A DNA stretch of 64,000 nucleotides from Drosophila miranda (Eukaryota; Arthropoda; Insecta; Diptera; Drosophilidae), in NCBI RefSeq assembly GCF_003369915.1, contig NC_046677.1, positions 16,120,001 through 16,184,000 of the forward strand. The letters are read 5' to 3'. The notes under the pieces are model-generated. The model made no database searches and was not told the DNA's origin. It saw only the letters and a list, made by a program, of their open reading frames with translations. Shown here piece after piece: positions 14,801-27,000 of the stretch. Both the position numbers and the translations under genes were made by a program. Every line of letters begins with the position of its first letter. The stretch's first letter is position 1.

Positions 14801-16561
14801 GGGTTGGGGGTTGCCAAGAGCTGTCAACGCGATTTGACGCATGAGAATGTGGAGCCAGGACAGAACAGCCATGAAATTTGATATTACAGGCAGCCAGCCC
14901 AATGCCCCAGAAATAGTGGTCGATGAAATTTCTGTCGCTCTCTCGTCTCTCTCTGTCATTAGTTACGTGCGCCGGCGGTTTACCGACTACCGACTTTAAT
15001 TGAGATTGAAAAGCGTTTAGAGCTAAAGCAATGTCAAAGGCTTTCTTTTCAGGTATTTCCGACTCCGATTTCGATCCATTACTATAAATTCCACTTCGTT
15101 GCTGGGACCCCAAAATCTAACCATAATTCCCTCTCATACCCTCAAAGCACCCGCTGATGTACAATTTAATTAGCATTTCATTTCGTTTTTATGATGGCAC
15201 ACGGACTCATTAACATTTTCATTTTTCAATTAACACAAACGTAATAAATTCCGTGCTGAAGCTGAAAGAAATGAGAATCAGGCGTACGCAAATTTTTACA
15301 AAATGGACAAAAATGCAGAAAGTTACACAGAAAAAGAAAGAGAGAGAGCGGAAGCGATGGATAGAGAGAGAGAGAGTAGCAGAAAAAAAGTGAGTGAGCA
15401 AAAGTTTAATTAAAAACACAAAAGTTGTTTTATTTATTTAAAAACAACTACGCGCGCAGGGCAATGAAAAAATATGTCTTCATTAACGACAAAACAGCAA
15501 GTGCAACGACAACAAAGCGCACAATGCGAAAAAATATGTAAAAAAAAAACAATAGAATTATTACCCGAAGCGCAGAGGGAAAAGGGAAAGCAAAGGGGAG
15601 CCGCGCTTGCAATAAATACAAAAGCGAAAATGCAAAAACATTTAAATTTCAATTAAAACGGAGCGCGGCGCGCCAATGTGAAGTTGGCTGCGGTAGAAAG
15701 CTCCGCTCCTCGGCCTAAAGTGGCCAGGGCTGCCATCCCACTCCACCCCAAGAGGCGCAATCACAGAAGCGGAGCGGAGCTCCCAACTGTGATGCACAAA
15801 TTAGAAAACGGCAAAACAAAGGAGAGAAAATGCGTAAAGAAAGAAATAGAGAAAGAGGAATTATGCAGTTGGTGGGAAGTAATTGTCCAACAAACAACAA
15901 AGTGGGGCAACCTCAAAGCAAGCCGGGGGGAATTGCGCGCATAAAATATGCAATTTGTCTCAGCATTCAAGATTTCTAGTTAAAAATGCGTTCAACTGCA
16001 CATGGCAGGCAAAGAGATTGGTTGAAAGTGACACGGTCGAACAAGGTGGCCACGAAAATTTTAAAGTGAGCTGTGGTGTGGGCTCTAGAGACTTACATAC
16101 CTTTTGGAATATGTGATTCGGATTAATGCCCAATTCTGTAAAAAAAAACAAGAACACCTTAAGATGGGCAAAAGTACACTGGAAAATATGGATCTCACCC
16201 TCGAGTAATGGTGGTTCATCGTCAAATTCGTTGCCGGTGCCAGCACCGCCGGCTGCTTTGATAGACTGATCCTGTCCATAGCTGTTTTCCGTGTATGCTG
16301 TGGGATCGTAGAAGCCTCCCAGACCCTGGGCAGGGGGATTTGCATAGGCGGCATCGTAATTGGGCGGCACAGGGGCCTGTGTGTTGTCGAATGTTTGGAA
16401 ATCGCTGCAAGCAAACGAAATAGAATCAACAACGCGGATGGTCGTGACGGGGCCGAAGCACACATCAACACTTACAGCTCCTGTCCGAATTCCGGCATAT
16501 CAAAGTTGTAGCTGGCATCTGGAGCGCCATAGAAGTCATTTGGTCCACCAAACTGAGACAT
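8814..16561 (-). CDS. Yip1d1: Yip1-domain family protein (YIPF5/Yip1d1-like)
   Basis: Multi-pass membrane protein of the Yip1 family, which acts in ER-Golgi vesicle traffic with Ypt/Rab GTPases. Six coding exons were joined by eye: 16476-16561, 16199-16404, 16101-16135, 14213-14323, 13422-13606 and 8814-8976. Together they give 786 nt, or 261 residues plus stop, close to the usual length of about 260. The cytosolic N-terminus starts MSQFGGPNDFYGAPDAS and is rich in Pro, Tyr, Gly and Asn. The family signature LLEELGINPNHIFQK lies at the exon 2/3 junction, followed by TLAVLNPLRG in exon 4. Hydrophobic membrane segments fill exons 4-6, and the protein ends in GGFALITIY. All joins use GT-AG sites and keep phase (2, 1, 0, 0, 2). 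The last intron is about 4.4 kb and the third about 1.8 kb. The gene symbol rests on similarity and gene order. Confidence 0.9.
8977..13421 (-). other. Large last intron of the Yip1-family gene
   Basis: About 4.4 kb between coding exons 5 and 6. It holds GT-rich low-complexity sequence (9217-9275, with repeated GTGCGGGTGC-like units), CT runs near 10855-10878 and short frames without family similarity. One copy of the ACATGTCG-type motif, described separately, sits at 12794-12820. I see no nested gene. Confidence 0.6.
12794..12820 (+). repeat. Single copy of the ACATGTCG...TGAC motif
   Basis: Reads AAAATACATGTCGAGTGCCT then GACG. It is nearly the same as three clustered copies at 50451-50640 inside an intron of the zinc-finger gene, about 38 kb away. 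Function unknown. Confidence 0.6.
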
Positions 16562-16659
16562 TGCACTTCAATTTAGGCACTACTTGAACTCAATATTTGT
16601 GAAATAACAAAAATAATAAAGTGCCACACGTCACGACTAATATTTGCTGTCCAAATAAT

Positions 16660-16735
16660 TCGTCAGTATATTTACGGTATATTTCTGAGAGTCAGACCGT
16701 ATATTTCACACGTACATCCGCAGTCACACTGGCTA
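16660..16735. promoter_or_regulatory. Promoter region with Motif 6 and Motif 1-like sites
   Basis: Lies about 100-170 bp upstream of the Yip1-family start codon (16561) and about 80-150 bp upstream of a possible plus-strand short frame at 16814. It holds TCAGTATATTT (fits the Drosophila Motif 6 consensus KTYRGTATWTTT), a second ACGGTATATTT, and CAGTCACACTG, one mismatch from Motif 1 (YGGTCACACTR). Its reverse complement resembles 20118-20220, so it is one of several related promoter modules in this window. Confidence 0.55.
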
Positions 16736-16813
16736 TCGTGGATAGTGTCAAAATTTAATTATTTGCAATACAAAATTGATTTAAAAGCTGTCATTGGGAT
16801 TAGCTGAGCCACT

Positions 16814-16882
16814 ATGTCGGAGAAGAAACGTACGCGTCGTCGCAAAGATGTAAGTGCTGCCCAAGACAAATCTGCGTCTTAG
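16814..16882 (+). CDS. Possible short ORF or first coding exon
   Basis: An ATG opens the basic peptide MSEKKRTRRRKD. It is followed directly by GTAAGT, a strong splice donor at 16850. If unspliced, the frame ends at a TAG after 22 residues. It lies just downstream of promoter-like sequence and runs divergently from the Yip1-family gene. No downstream coding exon is evident on the plus strand before Vha68, so this is either a short coding or non-coding transcript start or a chance frame. I do not recognise the protein. Confidence 0.3.
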   Translation: MSEKKRTRRRKDVSAAQDKSAS

Positions 16883-17654
16883 CCAACGTGTGTGTGTGCC
16901 ACAGTTCAATTGGCGCGCGCAGAATTTTAGTTGAAATTAGAATAAAAATCAAAACCAAACTCGTTTCATATTTGTAACATTCATAATACATTTTTTAATT
17001 CATAGCTCCATTTGCAACACACACAAGTTATTGAAATAGTTCATCTTTGGTAGAGTAGAGGTACATGCATTTGGGCTACTTAGTTATTGCGTTCATTAAA
17101 GGTCTATAATAATATATGTAGGAATATATAATATTATTATAATTTCGTAATGTATTCAACTCTTTTCTTGTAAATGTTAGTTTTGTTTCGTAGATTTTTC
17201 ACATAATGGGGACAACGAACACAAAAGTCGATAAAGTAATGAATTTTCTCTAACAATAAATAGCTGCGAACTATAATTATTTATCAACATAGATAGATTA
17301 GATTATACATATGTATCATTATATGTATGGCATTTTTAGTAATCGTATATCTGGGGCTGGCTTCCCTTTTTTTATTTTGTCTGTATTTGTTTTCTTTTTG
17401 CGCTACCGACTAATTATTGTTCGTCTTGCCTAAACTTGTCGTCGTCTTTGTGTTTGTTTTCTCATGTGATTCGATTCCAGAGGATAAACTGTTTAACTTA
17501 TAAAATAAACTGGGGTCTCAAATATCTTATTATGCATTATGTATATATGACTAGATTGAATGGGGGGAAGGAATTCGAATAAAAACCTAACTTTTTGGTT
17601 ACTTATTTCGTCCGGTTTTCTTTTTTGCCTTGCTCTATTGATTGTTAATCCTGT

Positions 17655-19709
17655 TTAATCCTCCAGGTTTCGGAAGGCCTGCTGTATATCCTCGTACAAC
17701 TGGTCGTAGTCCGCTTTGATCTTTTGCTCGCCATCCTTCAAGGGATCCTAAAACACGCAGAAATACGTTTTAATGGCTTGCTATTATCAGAAATGTCTTA
17801 GCAAAGAGTTTACCTTGAATTTCATTGAAGACAACTGATACATAATGCTGCCCATCGATTCACGAATGGTGTTCCATGTGATTTTGTTGTCCGACTGAGC
17901 TGTCGACTCCACAGAATGACGGGCCGTCTCGTAGAAGGAGAGTATGTTTCGCAGCATGCCCACAGTCTTGTAGAAGGGACACACGCGATCGTATGGCGAG
18001 TATGAGTTCTGCTGCAGGAAATCGTCCTTCAGCAGCTTGGCCACCTCCAGCGTCACCTTGTCGGTCTCGGCCAGCGATGCCTTGCCCACCAGCTGCACAA
18101 TCTCCGAAAGATCCTCCTCCTCTTGCAGGATCTCCTTGACCTTGGTACGCAGTGGCACAAACTCGGGGAAGTTCTTGTCGTAATAGTCATCGAGGGCCCG
18201 CATGTACTTCGAGTAGGAAATGAGCCAGTTGATGGAGGGGAAATGCTTGCGCTGGGCCAGCTTCTTGTCCAGACCCCAGAACACCTGCACTATGCCCAGA
18301 GTGGCAGAGGTCACGGGATCGGAGAAGTCACCACCAGGAGGCGACACAGCACCGACAATGGAGACGGAACCCTCGCGCTCGGGGTTACCCAAGCACTTGA
18401 CGCGTCCAGCGCGCTCGTAGAAGGTGGCCAGACGGGCACCCAGATACGCTGGGTAGCCGGAATCGGCAGGCATCTCAGCCAGACGACCTGAAATCTCACG
18501 CAAGGCCTCGGCCCAACGGGAAGTGGAGTCAGCCATCATTGCCACATTGTAGCCCATGTCACGGAAGTACTCGGAGAGGGTGATACCGGTGTAGATGGAG
18601 GCCTCACGGGCAGCCACAGGCATGTTGGAGGTATTGGCCACCAGGGCGGTACGCTTCATGATTGATTCGGTCACGCCATCGACTTCGCAGGTCAGTTCGG
18701 GGAAGTCCCGCAGCACCTCGGCCATTTCATTGCCTCGCTCGCCGCAGCCGACGTAGATGATGACATCAGAGTTGGAGTACTTGGAGAGGGCCTATGAAGA
18801 ATGGGGAAGGATATGGATTCAGACAAAGTCTTTCGAGGAATGAGAATCCTGAAGCTCTCACCTGCGAGATGACAGTCTTGCCGCAACCGAAGGCACCGGG
18901 GATAGCGGTTGTGCCACCCTGAACACATGGGAAAAGGGAGTCCAGGACACGTTGGCCTGTAAACAGCGGATGATTGGCTGGCAGCTTCTCGGTGCAGGGA
19001 CGGGGCTGTCGCACCGGCCACACTTGCAGCATCGTGTGTTTCGTGATCTCCCCATCGAACTCCGTCTCGAGGACAATGTCTTTCAAATTGTAGTTGCCCG
19101 CGGGGGCAATATAACGCACTGTTCCCTTGGCCCGCGGATGCACGATCATGCGCTGCTTTACGAGGGTGTTCTCGTGCACCACACCGTACACGTCGCCGCC
19201 GGTGATGTGCGATCCGACACGTACGTTCAGTGGATTGAATTCCCACATTGTCGTGCGGGACAATGCCGTGGTGTTTACGCCCTTGGGGATGTATATGGAG
19301 TTGGTCATCACACCGATGTCCTTCAGCGGTCGCTGGATGCCATCGAAAATGTTGCCCATTATGCCAGGGCCCAGCTCCACGGACAGAGGCTTTCCTGTGC
19401 GCAGGACGGGATCGCCGACAGTCACGCCAGAGGTCTCCTCGTACACCTGAATGGTGGCCATGTCGCCCTCCAGACGGATGATCTCGCCCACCAGCTCGTA
19501 GTAACCGACGCGCACCAGCTCGTACATGGCAGAACCGGACATGGCCTCGGCGGTGACGACTGTGAAGAAGGAGACACAGCCGCAGCATCAGTAAGGGGTC
19601 AGTGGGTGAAGGACAAAGACAGTGACGTCTTACCAGGTCCCGAAACGGCGTAGACACGACCGTACTCGGACTCGCGGTCCTCGTCTTGGAATTTCCTCAG
19701 GTTGGACAT
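17655..19709 (-). CDS. Vha68-2: V-type H+-ATPase catalytic subunit A
   Basis: ATP-hydrolysing A subunit of the peripheral V1 sector, which drives proton pumping into lysosomes, endosomes and secretory organelles and across specialised plasma membranes. Four coding exons (19634-19709, 18862-19559, 17814-18791, 17655-17747) total 1845 nt, or 614 residues plus stop, the expected length. It starts [20 protein letters not shown] and ends [11 protein letters not shown]. The Walker A loop GAFGCGKT is at residues 247-254, just before the exon 3/4 junction (VISQ/ALSKY). GCGERGNEM and the [19 protein letters not shown] stretch of the nucleotide-binding domain follow in exon 4, with [12 protein letters not shown] after them. 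A 5' UTR intron is likely: there is an acceptor TTGTTTAG near 19763 and a donor GTGAGT near 20084. Only one Vha68 gene lies in this window, so choosing -2 over -1 is inference. Confidence 0.95.
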
Positions 19710-20117
19710 TGTCGAGGTCTTTTGTGGCTCTTCAAATGTAACGGTCTAAACGCTCGATCGCTAAACAAAGGCAAATGGAAATTCGATTTTCTTTATAAAC
19801 AATGCAAACACATTTTCCCGTGGCCGCACGAGAGAAAATCCCAGATGGCGCTGCTGTGCAGAGGCCCCCAGTGAAAATCTTCACACCCCCGCAGTAACCA
19901 ACCATCGATTTTTCAATACAATTTTCACGCATGTCTCACAGTTGGCATTCATTTGGTCGAATTTAAACAGTTTATTTTGCCTTTACACGCATTGTCATTA
20001 TTTTCAAACTGTTGCGCTATTATTATTTGTTGTTCCTCTGATAGTTTCACTATTTTTTACTGCTTAATTATTGTATATACTCACAATTTGTTTAAGCAGT
20101 TATCAATGAAAAATCTT

Positions 20118-20440
20118 TTCAGTGTGACCGCGGACTTATCGCTAAAATATACCGTCCGACCCTCAGAAATATACCGTCTCATTTTAAAAATACACCGTAA
20201 ATATACTGACGAATTCAAGTTCTAGTTTACATTTTCCTCGTTTTTGATATTTCGTGGAATATTACTAGCTACATTGAATAGTTAGCCATGCACACATAAT
20301 TTTATCCGATTAGTGAATCTATTATCTAATTGAGTGGTTTATTTTAAGCACTTGCTTTTATGGAATTTTGCGTAAAAAGAGGTTTTAGCGAAAATGGTCA
20401 AAGCATAAAACGTAAGTGTATATGGAATTATACGTCATTG
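20118..20440 (+). repeat. Dispersed promoter-like repeat, copy A
   Basis: Reads CAGTGTGACCG, then several ATATACCGT units, AATATACTGACGAATTCAAG and TTTTTGATATTTCGTGGAAT, then an AT-rich tail. Close relatives lie at 34805-35080 (nearly the same along most of its length) and, more diverged, at 42570-42860. The 16640-16735 stretch matches its first part in reverse orientation. Confidence 0.7.
20120..20130 (-). promoter_or_regulatory. Motif 1 core-promoter element, likely for Vha68
   Basis: Reads CGGTCACACTG on the minus strand, a perfect match to the Drosophila Motif 1 consensus YGGTCACACTR (bound by M1BP). It sits about 35 bp upstream of a candidate 5' UTR splice donor (GTGAGT near 20084) in Vha68 orientation, so it plausibly marks the Vha68 start site. 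The start site itself is inferred. Confidence 0.6.
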
Positions 20441-20772
20441 TTGCTGGCGAACAAGTATCCGCTATGTGTATGGAAACGTTTATACCCCATTTCATTACCC
20501 TATAAATTAATATTCAAATTAAGTTTTCGAAGCTGATTTGAAACATTACTAATGACTAGTAACTAATTAGTTTCTGCATTGAATCCTGAGATGACAAACA
20601 TTTCCTCAATTCTATAATATCCTTTTCCCCCATCCATTCCGGGCCCATGTTGCGGGACAATGTTGCTCATTTTTCGATAAGAGTTGTGTATGTAGTAAGT
20701 TCAAAACATGTAATGTAAAAAGTACATAAATTACATTTGCATCCATTTAAGGTATTTTCGGGCTAGCCACGG

Positions 20773-20784
20773 ACGGTCACACTT
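20773..20784 (+). promoter_or_regulatory. Motif 1-like element upstream of Tor
   Basis: Reads ACGGTCACACTT, which fits YGGTCACACTR except at the last base. It lies about 300 bp upstream of the Tor start codon on the coding strand, a plausible position for the Tor transcription start given a 5' UTR of a few hundred bases. Confidence 0.5.
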
Positions 20785-21079
20785 TACGCGTATTTCTCGG
20801 CTGCGGCTGCAATTTGCCATACAAAATATCAATAAATTCCTAATTAGCAAAGTGGGACGACAGTTTTTCGTGTTGCAGTGGACCAATACGTGTGTAAACA
20901 TGTGAAAGGATCGCAGACAGCTAGTGCAAAAGTCCTTGACGTGCCCCTGGGGGCAAATAAAAATATAACCTCAAAGTCGCGACACTTCGGGAGACAGCAG
21001 ATGCACCTGCTCTGCTTCTCCTTTTTCCTTCCAAACCAATACCAAAGTGTGTTAGCTACTTAAACAGCACCGTGCCACA

Positions 21080-24000
21080 ATGTCGACCTCTTCGGTGGTG
21101 CAGAATTTCGTGAACGGTCTAAAGTCCCGCAACCGCAATGTCCAGAACAAAGCCGCCCAAGACCTCTTCCTGTATGTCAAAACGGAGCTGCGGGAAATGT
21201 CCCAGGAGGAGCTGGCGCAGTTCTTCGATGAGTTTGATCATCATATATTCAACATGGTGAATGCGGCGGACATCAATGAGAAGAAAGGCGGGGCATTAGC
21301 CATGAGTAAGTGGACGAAAACATAATCTAAAAACCTCTCTTACTCTTACATTCCCCCTCTTCCTAGAGTGCCTTATCACCAGCGATGGTCTGACCACCAG
21401 AAAAGGCATCTCCCCGTATCTTAATCGTCTGCGCGATCTGTTGCTTATCAACGACGTGTCCGTCATGGAAATTGCTGCCCGTTCCCTAGTAAAATTGGCC
21501 AATATGCCGGGCTCCAAGGGCGCCGACTCTTTCGATTTTGACATCAAAAAGGCCTTTGAGATGCTCAGCGGCGACAGACAAGAGGTGCGTACAATGCTTA
21601 CCTTTATTGTATATATATATTAAACCCTATGATTCTTTTCTTTCAGTATCGTCGCCATGCTGCGGTCTTTATCCTACGGGAGCTGGCTATAGCATTGCCC
21701 ACGTATTTCTACCAGCAAATCCTCACCTTCTTCGAGCACATTTTCAATGCAATTTTCGATCCCAAGCCTGCCATACGCGAGTCCGCTGGCGAGGCCTTGA
21801 GGGCCGCCCTCATTGTGACCGCACAGCGGGAGAACACCAAGCAATCGAGTGAGCCGCAATGGTATAAGATCTGCTACGATGAGGCCAGTGCCAGTTTCAA
21901 CCAGGATGTGGCCACGGGCAAGGAGCAGAAGGGCATGACTCGCGACGATCGCATACATGGCGGCCTTATAGTGTTCAATGAGCTCTTTCGCTGCGCCAAT
22001 GCCAGCTGGGAGCGACGCTATACGGCGCTGAAAACGCTCTTCCCCAAGGCGCATCACAACAAATTTCTGGAGGCCAGCAGCCACTCGAGCATGAGTTCAC
22101 AGCTGAACACGTTTGTGCCGCGCCTGAAGGTGCCATTCATTGACAAATTGGGCAGCACTCAGATGCACATGGAGGCCGAGCATCATCACAATGGAATGGC
22201 AAAGTTTGCCAGCGTAAGCAGTCAGAAAAAATCACAAACAATAAGCTATTTTAAGCCTATATATTTTTTTACAGCATAACGTTTTGGAATCGGCCTATGC
22301 TCATGAGATACTGCAGGCGCACTATACCACCATCTGCGAAAATGTGCTGGAGCAACGCTTCTCCAAATCCCCATATGTGCAGCAGGCCCTGCTTCAAATA
22401 CTGCCCCGTTTGGCGGCCTTTAATCGAGAGGTTTTCGTGGAGAAATACCTGCAGATCTGCGTACCACATTTGATGCAAATACTGCGTGGCAAAGAGAAGG
22501 ATCGCACTGTGGCCTATATTACCATTGGCTACCTGGCCGTGGCCGTGGAGAGTGCCATTGAAAAGTATCTGGAGACCATCATGGCCAGTGTAAAGATGGC
22601 TCTACCCGCCAAGGATTTGGCCAGTAGCAAGCGCAAGGCCCCCGTCGATCCGGCAGTGTTTGCCTGCATCACTTTGCTGGCGCATGCCGTGCGTTCGGAA
22701 ATTGTTAAGGATGTGCGGGACATACTAGAGCAAATGTTCTCCACGGGCCTGTCGCCTGCGCTGACCGTCTGCCTACGTGAGCTGTCTGAGAATGTGCCGC
22801 AGCTAAAGTCGGGCATCACCGATGGTCTGATTGGGGTGCTCTCGCAGGTTTTAATGAACAAGCCGGCGGCCATTCCATACGCCGCCCTGCCACCCATTGC
22901 CATTGATGGCTCTCTGATAATGCAGATGGCTGATGGCGCCACCACAGTGCTGGCCCTCAAGACATTGGGAACGTTTAACTTTGAAGAGCAGAATATGTTG
23001 GACTTTGTGCAGCGGTAAGTCCTTAACAAATAATCATTAAATTACATGAATTGGACCCCTTCCCTTCCCTACCCAAAGCTGCGCTGACTACTTCATCGTT
23101 CACGAACAGCAGGAGATACGCCTGGAGGCAGTGCAGACGTGCACGCGTCTGCTAAAGCTGGCCGTTCAGTCCGCGGAGAGCATGGAGAACTCCAAGACCC
23201 TGAGCGACACCGTTTCCCATGTGATTGAGCGCCTGCTGATGGTGGCCATCACGGACATGGACTGTAATGTGAGGATACGGATTCTACGCTCTCTGGACGA
23301 GACCTTCGACGCCAAGCTGGCGCAGCCCGAGTCCCTCAACTCGCTGTTTATCACGCTGCACGATGAGATCTTTGAGATCCGAGAACTGGCAATGGTAACC
23401 ATTGGACGACTGTCCTCTATGAATCCCGCCTATGTGATGCCCAAGCTGAGGACCACCATGATCGAGCTGCTGACGGATCTAAAGTATTCGGGGATGAACC
23501 GCAACAAGGAGCAAAGTGCGAGGATGTTGGACCATCTAGTGATTAGTACGCCCCGTTTGATATCCTCGTACATGAATCCGATACTCAAGGCTCTGGTGCC
23601 GAAGTTACACGAGCCGGAATCGAATCCTGGCGTCATCCTAAATGTACTTCGCACCATTGGGGATCTGGCGGAGGTGAACGGTGGCTCCAATGAAATGGAA
23701 CTGTGGGCCGATGACCTGCTCTCCATTCTGCTGGAAATGCTGGGGGATGCCGGCTCTCCTGATAAGCGGGGCGTGGCCCTGTGGACGCTGGGACAGCTGA
23801 TCAGTGCCACGGGACGAGTGGTCAGTCCCTACCACAAGTATCCGGTGCTCATCGACATCCTTATAAACTTCCTGAAGACGGAGCAGCGGCGCTCCATACG
23901 CCGCGAGACGATCCGCGTGCTGGGCCTCCTGGGGGCCATGGATCCGTACAAGCACAAGATGAACAAGGGTCTGATTGACAGCCAAAAGGACAACGTACTG

Positions 24001-27000
24001 ATCGCCTACTCCGATGGGAAGGTGGACGAGAGCCAGGACATATCGACAGCCGAATTACTCGTGAATATGGGCAATGCCCTGGACGAATACTATCCCGCGG
24101 TGGCCATAGCCGCCCTGATGCGGATACTGCGTGATCCCACGCTGAGTACCCGCCACACGAGCGTCGTGCAGGCCGTGACGTTTATCTTCCAGAGCCTCGG
24201 GATCAAATGTGTCCCGTATTTGGCTCAAGTGCTGCCCAATCTGCTGGACAATGTACGAACGGCGGACAACAATCTGCGAGAGTTTCTGTTCCAGCAGCTG
24301 GCCATTTTGGTGGCCTTCGTGAAGCTGCACATCATCAGCTACATGAGCGACATCTTCAAGCTGATCAAAGAGTTCTGGACCATCAATACGCCCCTGCAGT
24401 CCACGCTGATCAATCTGATAGAACAGATTGCCGTGGCCTTGGGCTGCGAGTTTCGGGACTATCTGGCAGAGCTCATACCACAGATACTGCGAGTGCTGCA
24501 GCACGACAACTCCAAGGATCGAATGGTCACCAGGAGATTGCTGCAGGCTTTGCAGAAGTTTGGCAGCACTTTGGGCTACTATCTGCCGCTGATTATCCCG
24601 CCCATAGTGAAGCTCTTCGATTCGCCGTATGTGCCACAGCAAGTGTCGCTGGTGGCCCTTGAGACGATCAATAATCTGGCCTGCCAGCTGGACTTTACGG
24701 ACTTCTCCTCGAGGATCATACACCCTTTGGTGCGAGTGTTGGACACAGAGCCAGAGCTGCGCGACCAGGCCATGACCACACTCCGTTCTCTGGTCAAGCA
24801 GCTGGGCAAAAAGTATCTCGTGTTCGTGCCCATGGTGCAGCGCATCCTCACGAAGCATCGCATTGTGGATAGCGAGTACGAAAAGCTGTTGAGTCGCCTG
24901 CAGAACAACAGCACTCTAGCGGATGCCTGCGGCTCAGGGGAGTTCGGTTTGCGGCAGGCCAAGATCAAGTACAACGAGCCCTTTGTCACGGACAGGAACA
25001 GCAACAATCGGAATCTGCAGGTCTCGACGAATGTCCTACGCACTGCCTGGCAGGTCACACGTCGTGTTTCGAAGGATGATTGGGTCGAGTGGCTGAAACG
25101 GCTGTCCATTGGCCTGCTCAAGGAATCCCCCTCTCATGCGCTGCGTGCCTGCTGCTCTCTGGCCCAGGAGTACGATACGCTGCTGAGGGACTTGTTCAAT
25201 GCCGCCTTCATCTCCTGCTGGACGGAACTGTCGCCGGAGCACAAGCACGAGCTGACGCAGTCGCTGATCCAGGCCCTGCAGGTCACCGATATGCCAGAGA
25301 TCACCCAAACAATCCTTAATCTGGCCGAGTTTATGGAGCACTGCGACCGGGATCCCATACCCATTGAGACGAATCTTTTGGGCACCCGAGCCATGGCCTG
25401 TCGCGCCTATGCCAAAGCCCTGCGCTACAAGGAGGAGGAGTTCCTGCTAAAAGAAGAGGCGTCGGTCTTTGAGTCGCTGATCCTCATCAACAACAAGCTG
25501 CAGCAAAGAGAGGCGGCCGAGGGTCTTCTGACGACATACCGGAATGCGGCCAACGAGCTGAATGTCCAGGGACGCTGGTACGAGAAGCTCCACAACTGGG
25601 ATCAGGCCTTGGAGCACTACGAACGCAATTTACAGACGGATCCATCGGACCTGGAGGCGCGTCTGGGGCACATGCGCTGCTTGGAGGCCCTCGGCGACTG
25701 GTCGGAGCTGAGTCAGGTGACCAAACACGAGTGGGAGGGCTTCGGCACAGAGGCCAGGGCACGGGCCAGCCCTCTGGCTGCAGTGGCCGCATGGGGTCTG
25801 CAGGACTGGGAGGCCATGCGGGAGTATGTGCGCTGTATACCCGAGGATACGCAGGATGGGAGCTACTATCGGGCTGTCCTGGCCGTACACCACGATGACT
25901 TTGAGACGGCCCAAAGGTTGATTGACGAGACCAGGGATCTGCTGGACACAGAACTGACCTCCATGGCGGGAGAATCCTACGAGCGAGCTTACGGTGCCAT
26001 GGTCTGCGTGCAAATGCTGGCGGAACTCGAAGAAGTCATCCAGTACAAGCTGATCCCCGAGCGAAGGGAACCCCTGAAGACCATGTGGTGGAAGCGACTT
26101 CAGGGAGGACAGCGGCTTGTGGAGGATTGGCGCCGCATCATTCAGGTGCATTCGCTGGTGGTGAAGCCCCACGACGACATCCACACGTGGCTGAAGTACG
26201 CCAGTCTCTGCCGGAAGAGCGGTTCCCTGCATCTCTCCCACAAGACGCTGGTGATGCTGCTCGGCACGGATCCCAAGCTAAATCCGGACGAAAAGCTTCC
26301 CTGCAACCAGCCGCAGGTCACCTTTGCATATACCAAATACATGGCCGCATCGAATCAACTGCAGGAGGCATACGACCAGCTTCGGTGTTTTGTCGATAAG
26401 TACAGCACGGAGCTGAGCTGCCTGCCGCCGGAGGCTGTGAAGCCCCAGGATCAGCGATTGATGGCCAGGTGCTACCTGCGGCTGGCCACCTGGCAGAACA
26501 AACTCCAGGAGCGTCTGTGTCCGGGGGCCATTCAGGGTGATCTGGAGTGCTTTGAGAAGGCCACCAGCTACGACCCGAACTGGTACAAGGCCTGGCACCG
26601 GTGGGCCTACATGAACTTCAAGGTGGTGCAAGCCCAGAAGACGGCGCTGGACAAGCAGCAGGCATCGCTGCCGCCGGGACTGAACATCGGCATTGGCCTG
26701 AGCATGGACAGCGACATGTTGATCATCCAGCAGTATGCAGTGCCCGCGGTGCAGGGCTTCTTCCGTTCGATCAGCCTGATCAAGGGGAACTCCCTACAGG
26801 ACACGCTGCGACTGCTGACACTCTGGTTTGACTATGGCAACCATGCGGAGGTGTACGACGCCCTGATGTCGGGCATGAAGCTGATCGAGATCAACACCTG
26901 GCTGCAGGTGATACCCCAACTGATTGCACGCATCGATACGCATCGGCAGTTGGTAGGCCAATTGATCCACCAGCTGCTCATGGACATTGGCAAGAATCAT

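Larger units (their letters stand above)
19710..21079. other. Divergent intergenic region between Vha68 and Tor
   Basis: About 1.4 kb separates the two start codons. It contains the presumed 5' UTR exon and intron of Vha68, two Motif 1-type sites (20120-20130 minus, 20773-20784 plus), ATATACCGT-rich promoter-like repeat DNA at 20118-20440 and the Tor 5' UTR. No coding frame between them is convincing. Confidence 0.7.

Noticed and set aside
24055..24858. 267-residue minus-strand frame inside Tor
   Set aside because: Antisense shadow of the Tor coding exon, with no independent domain.
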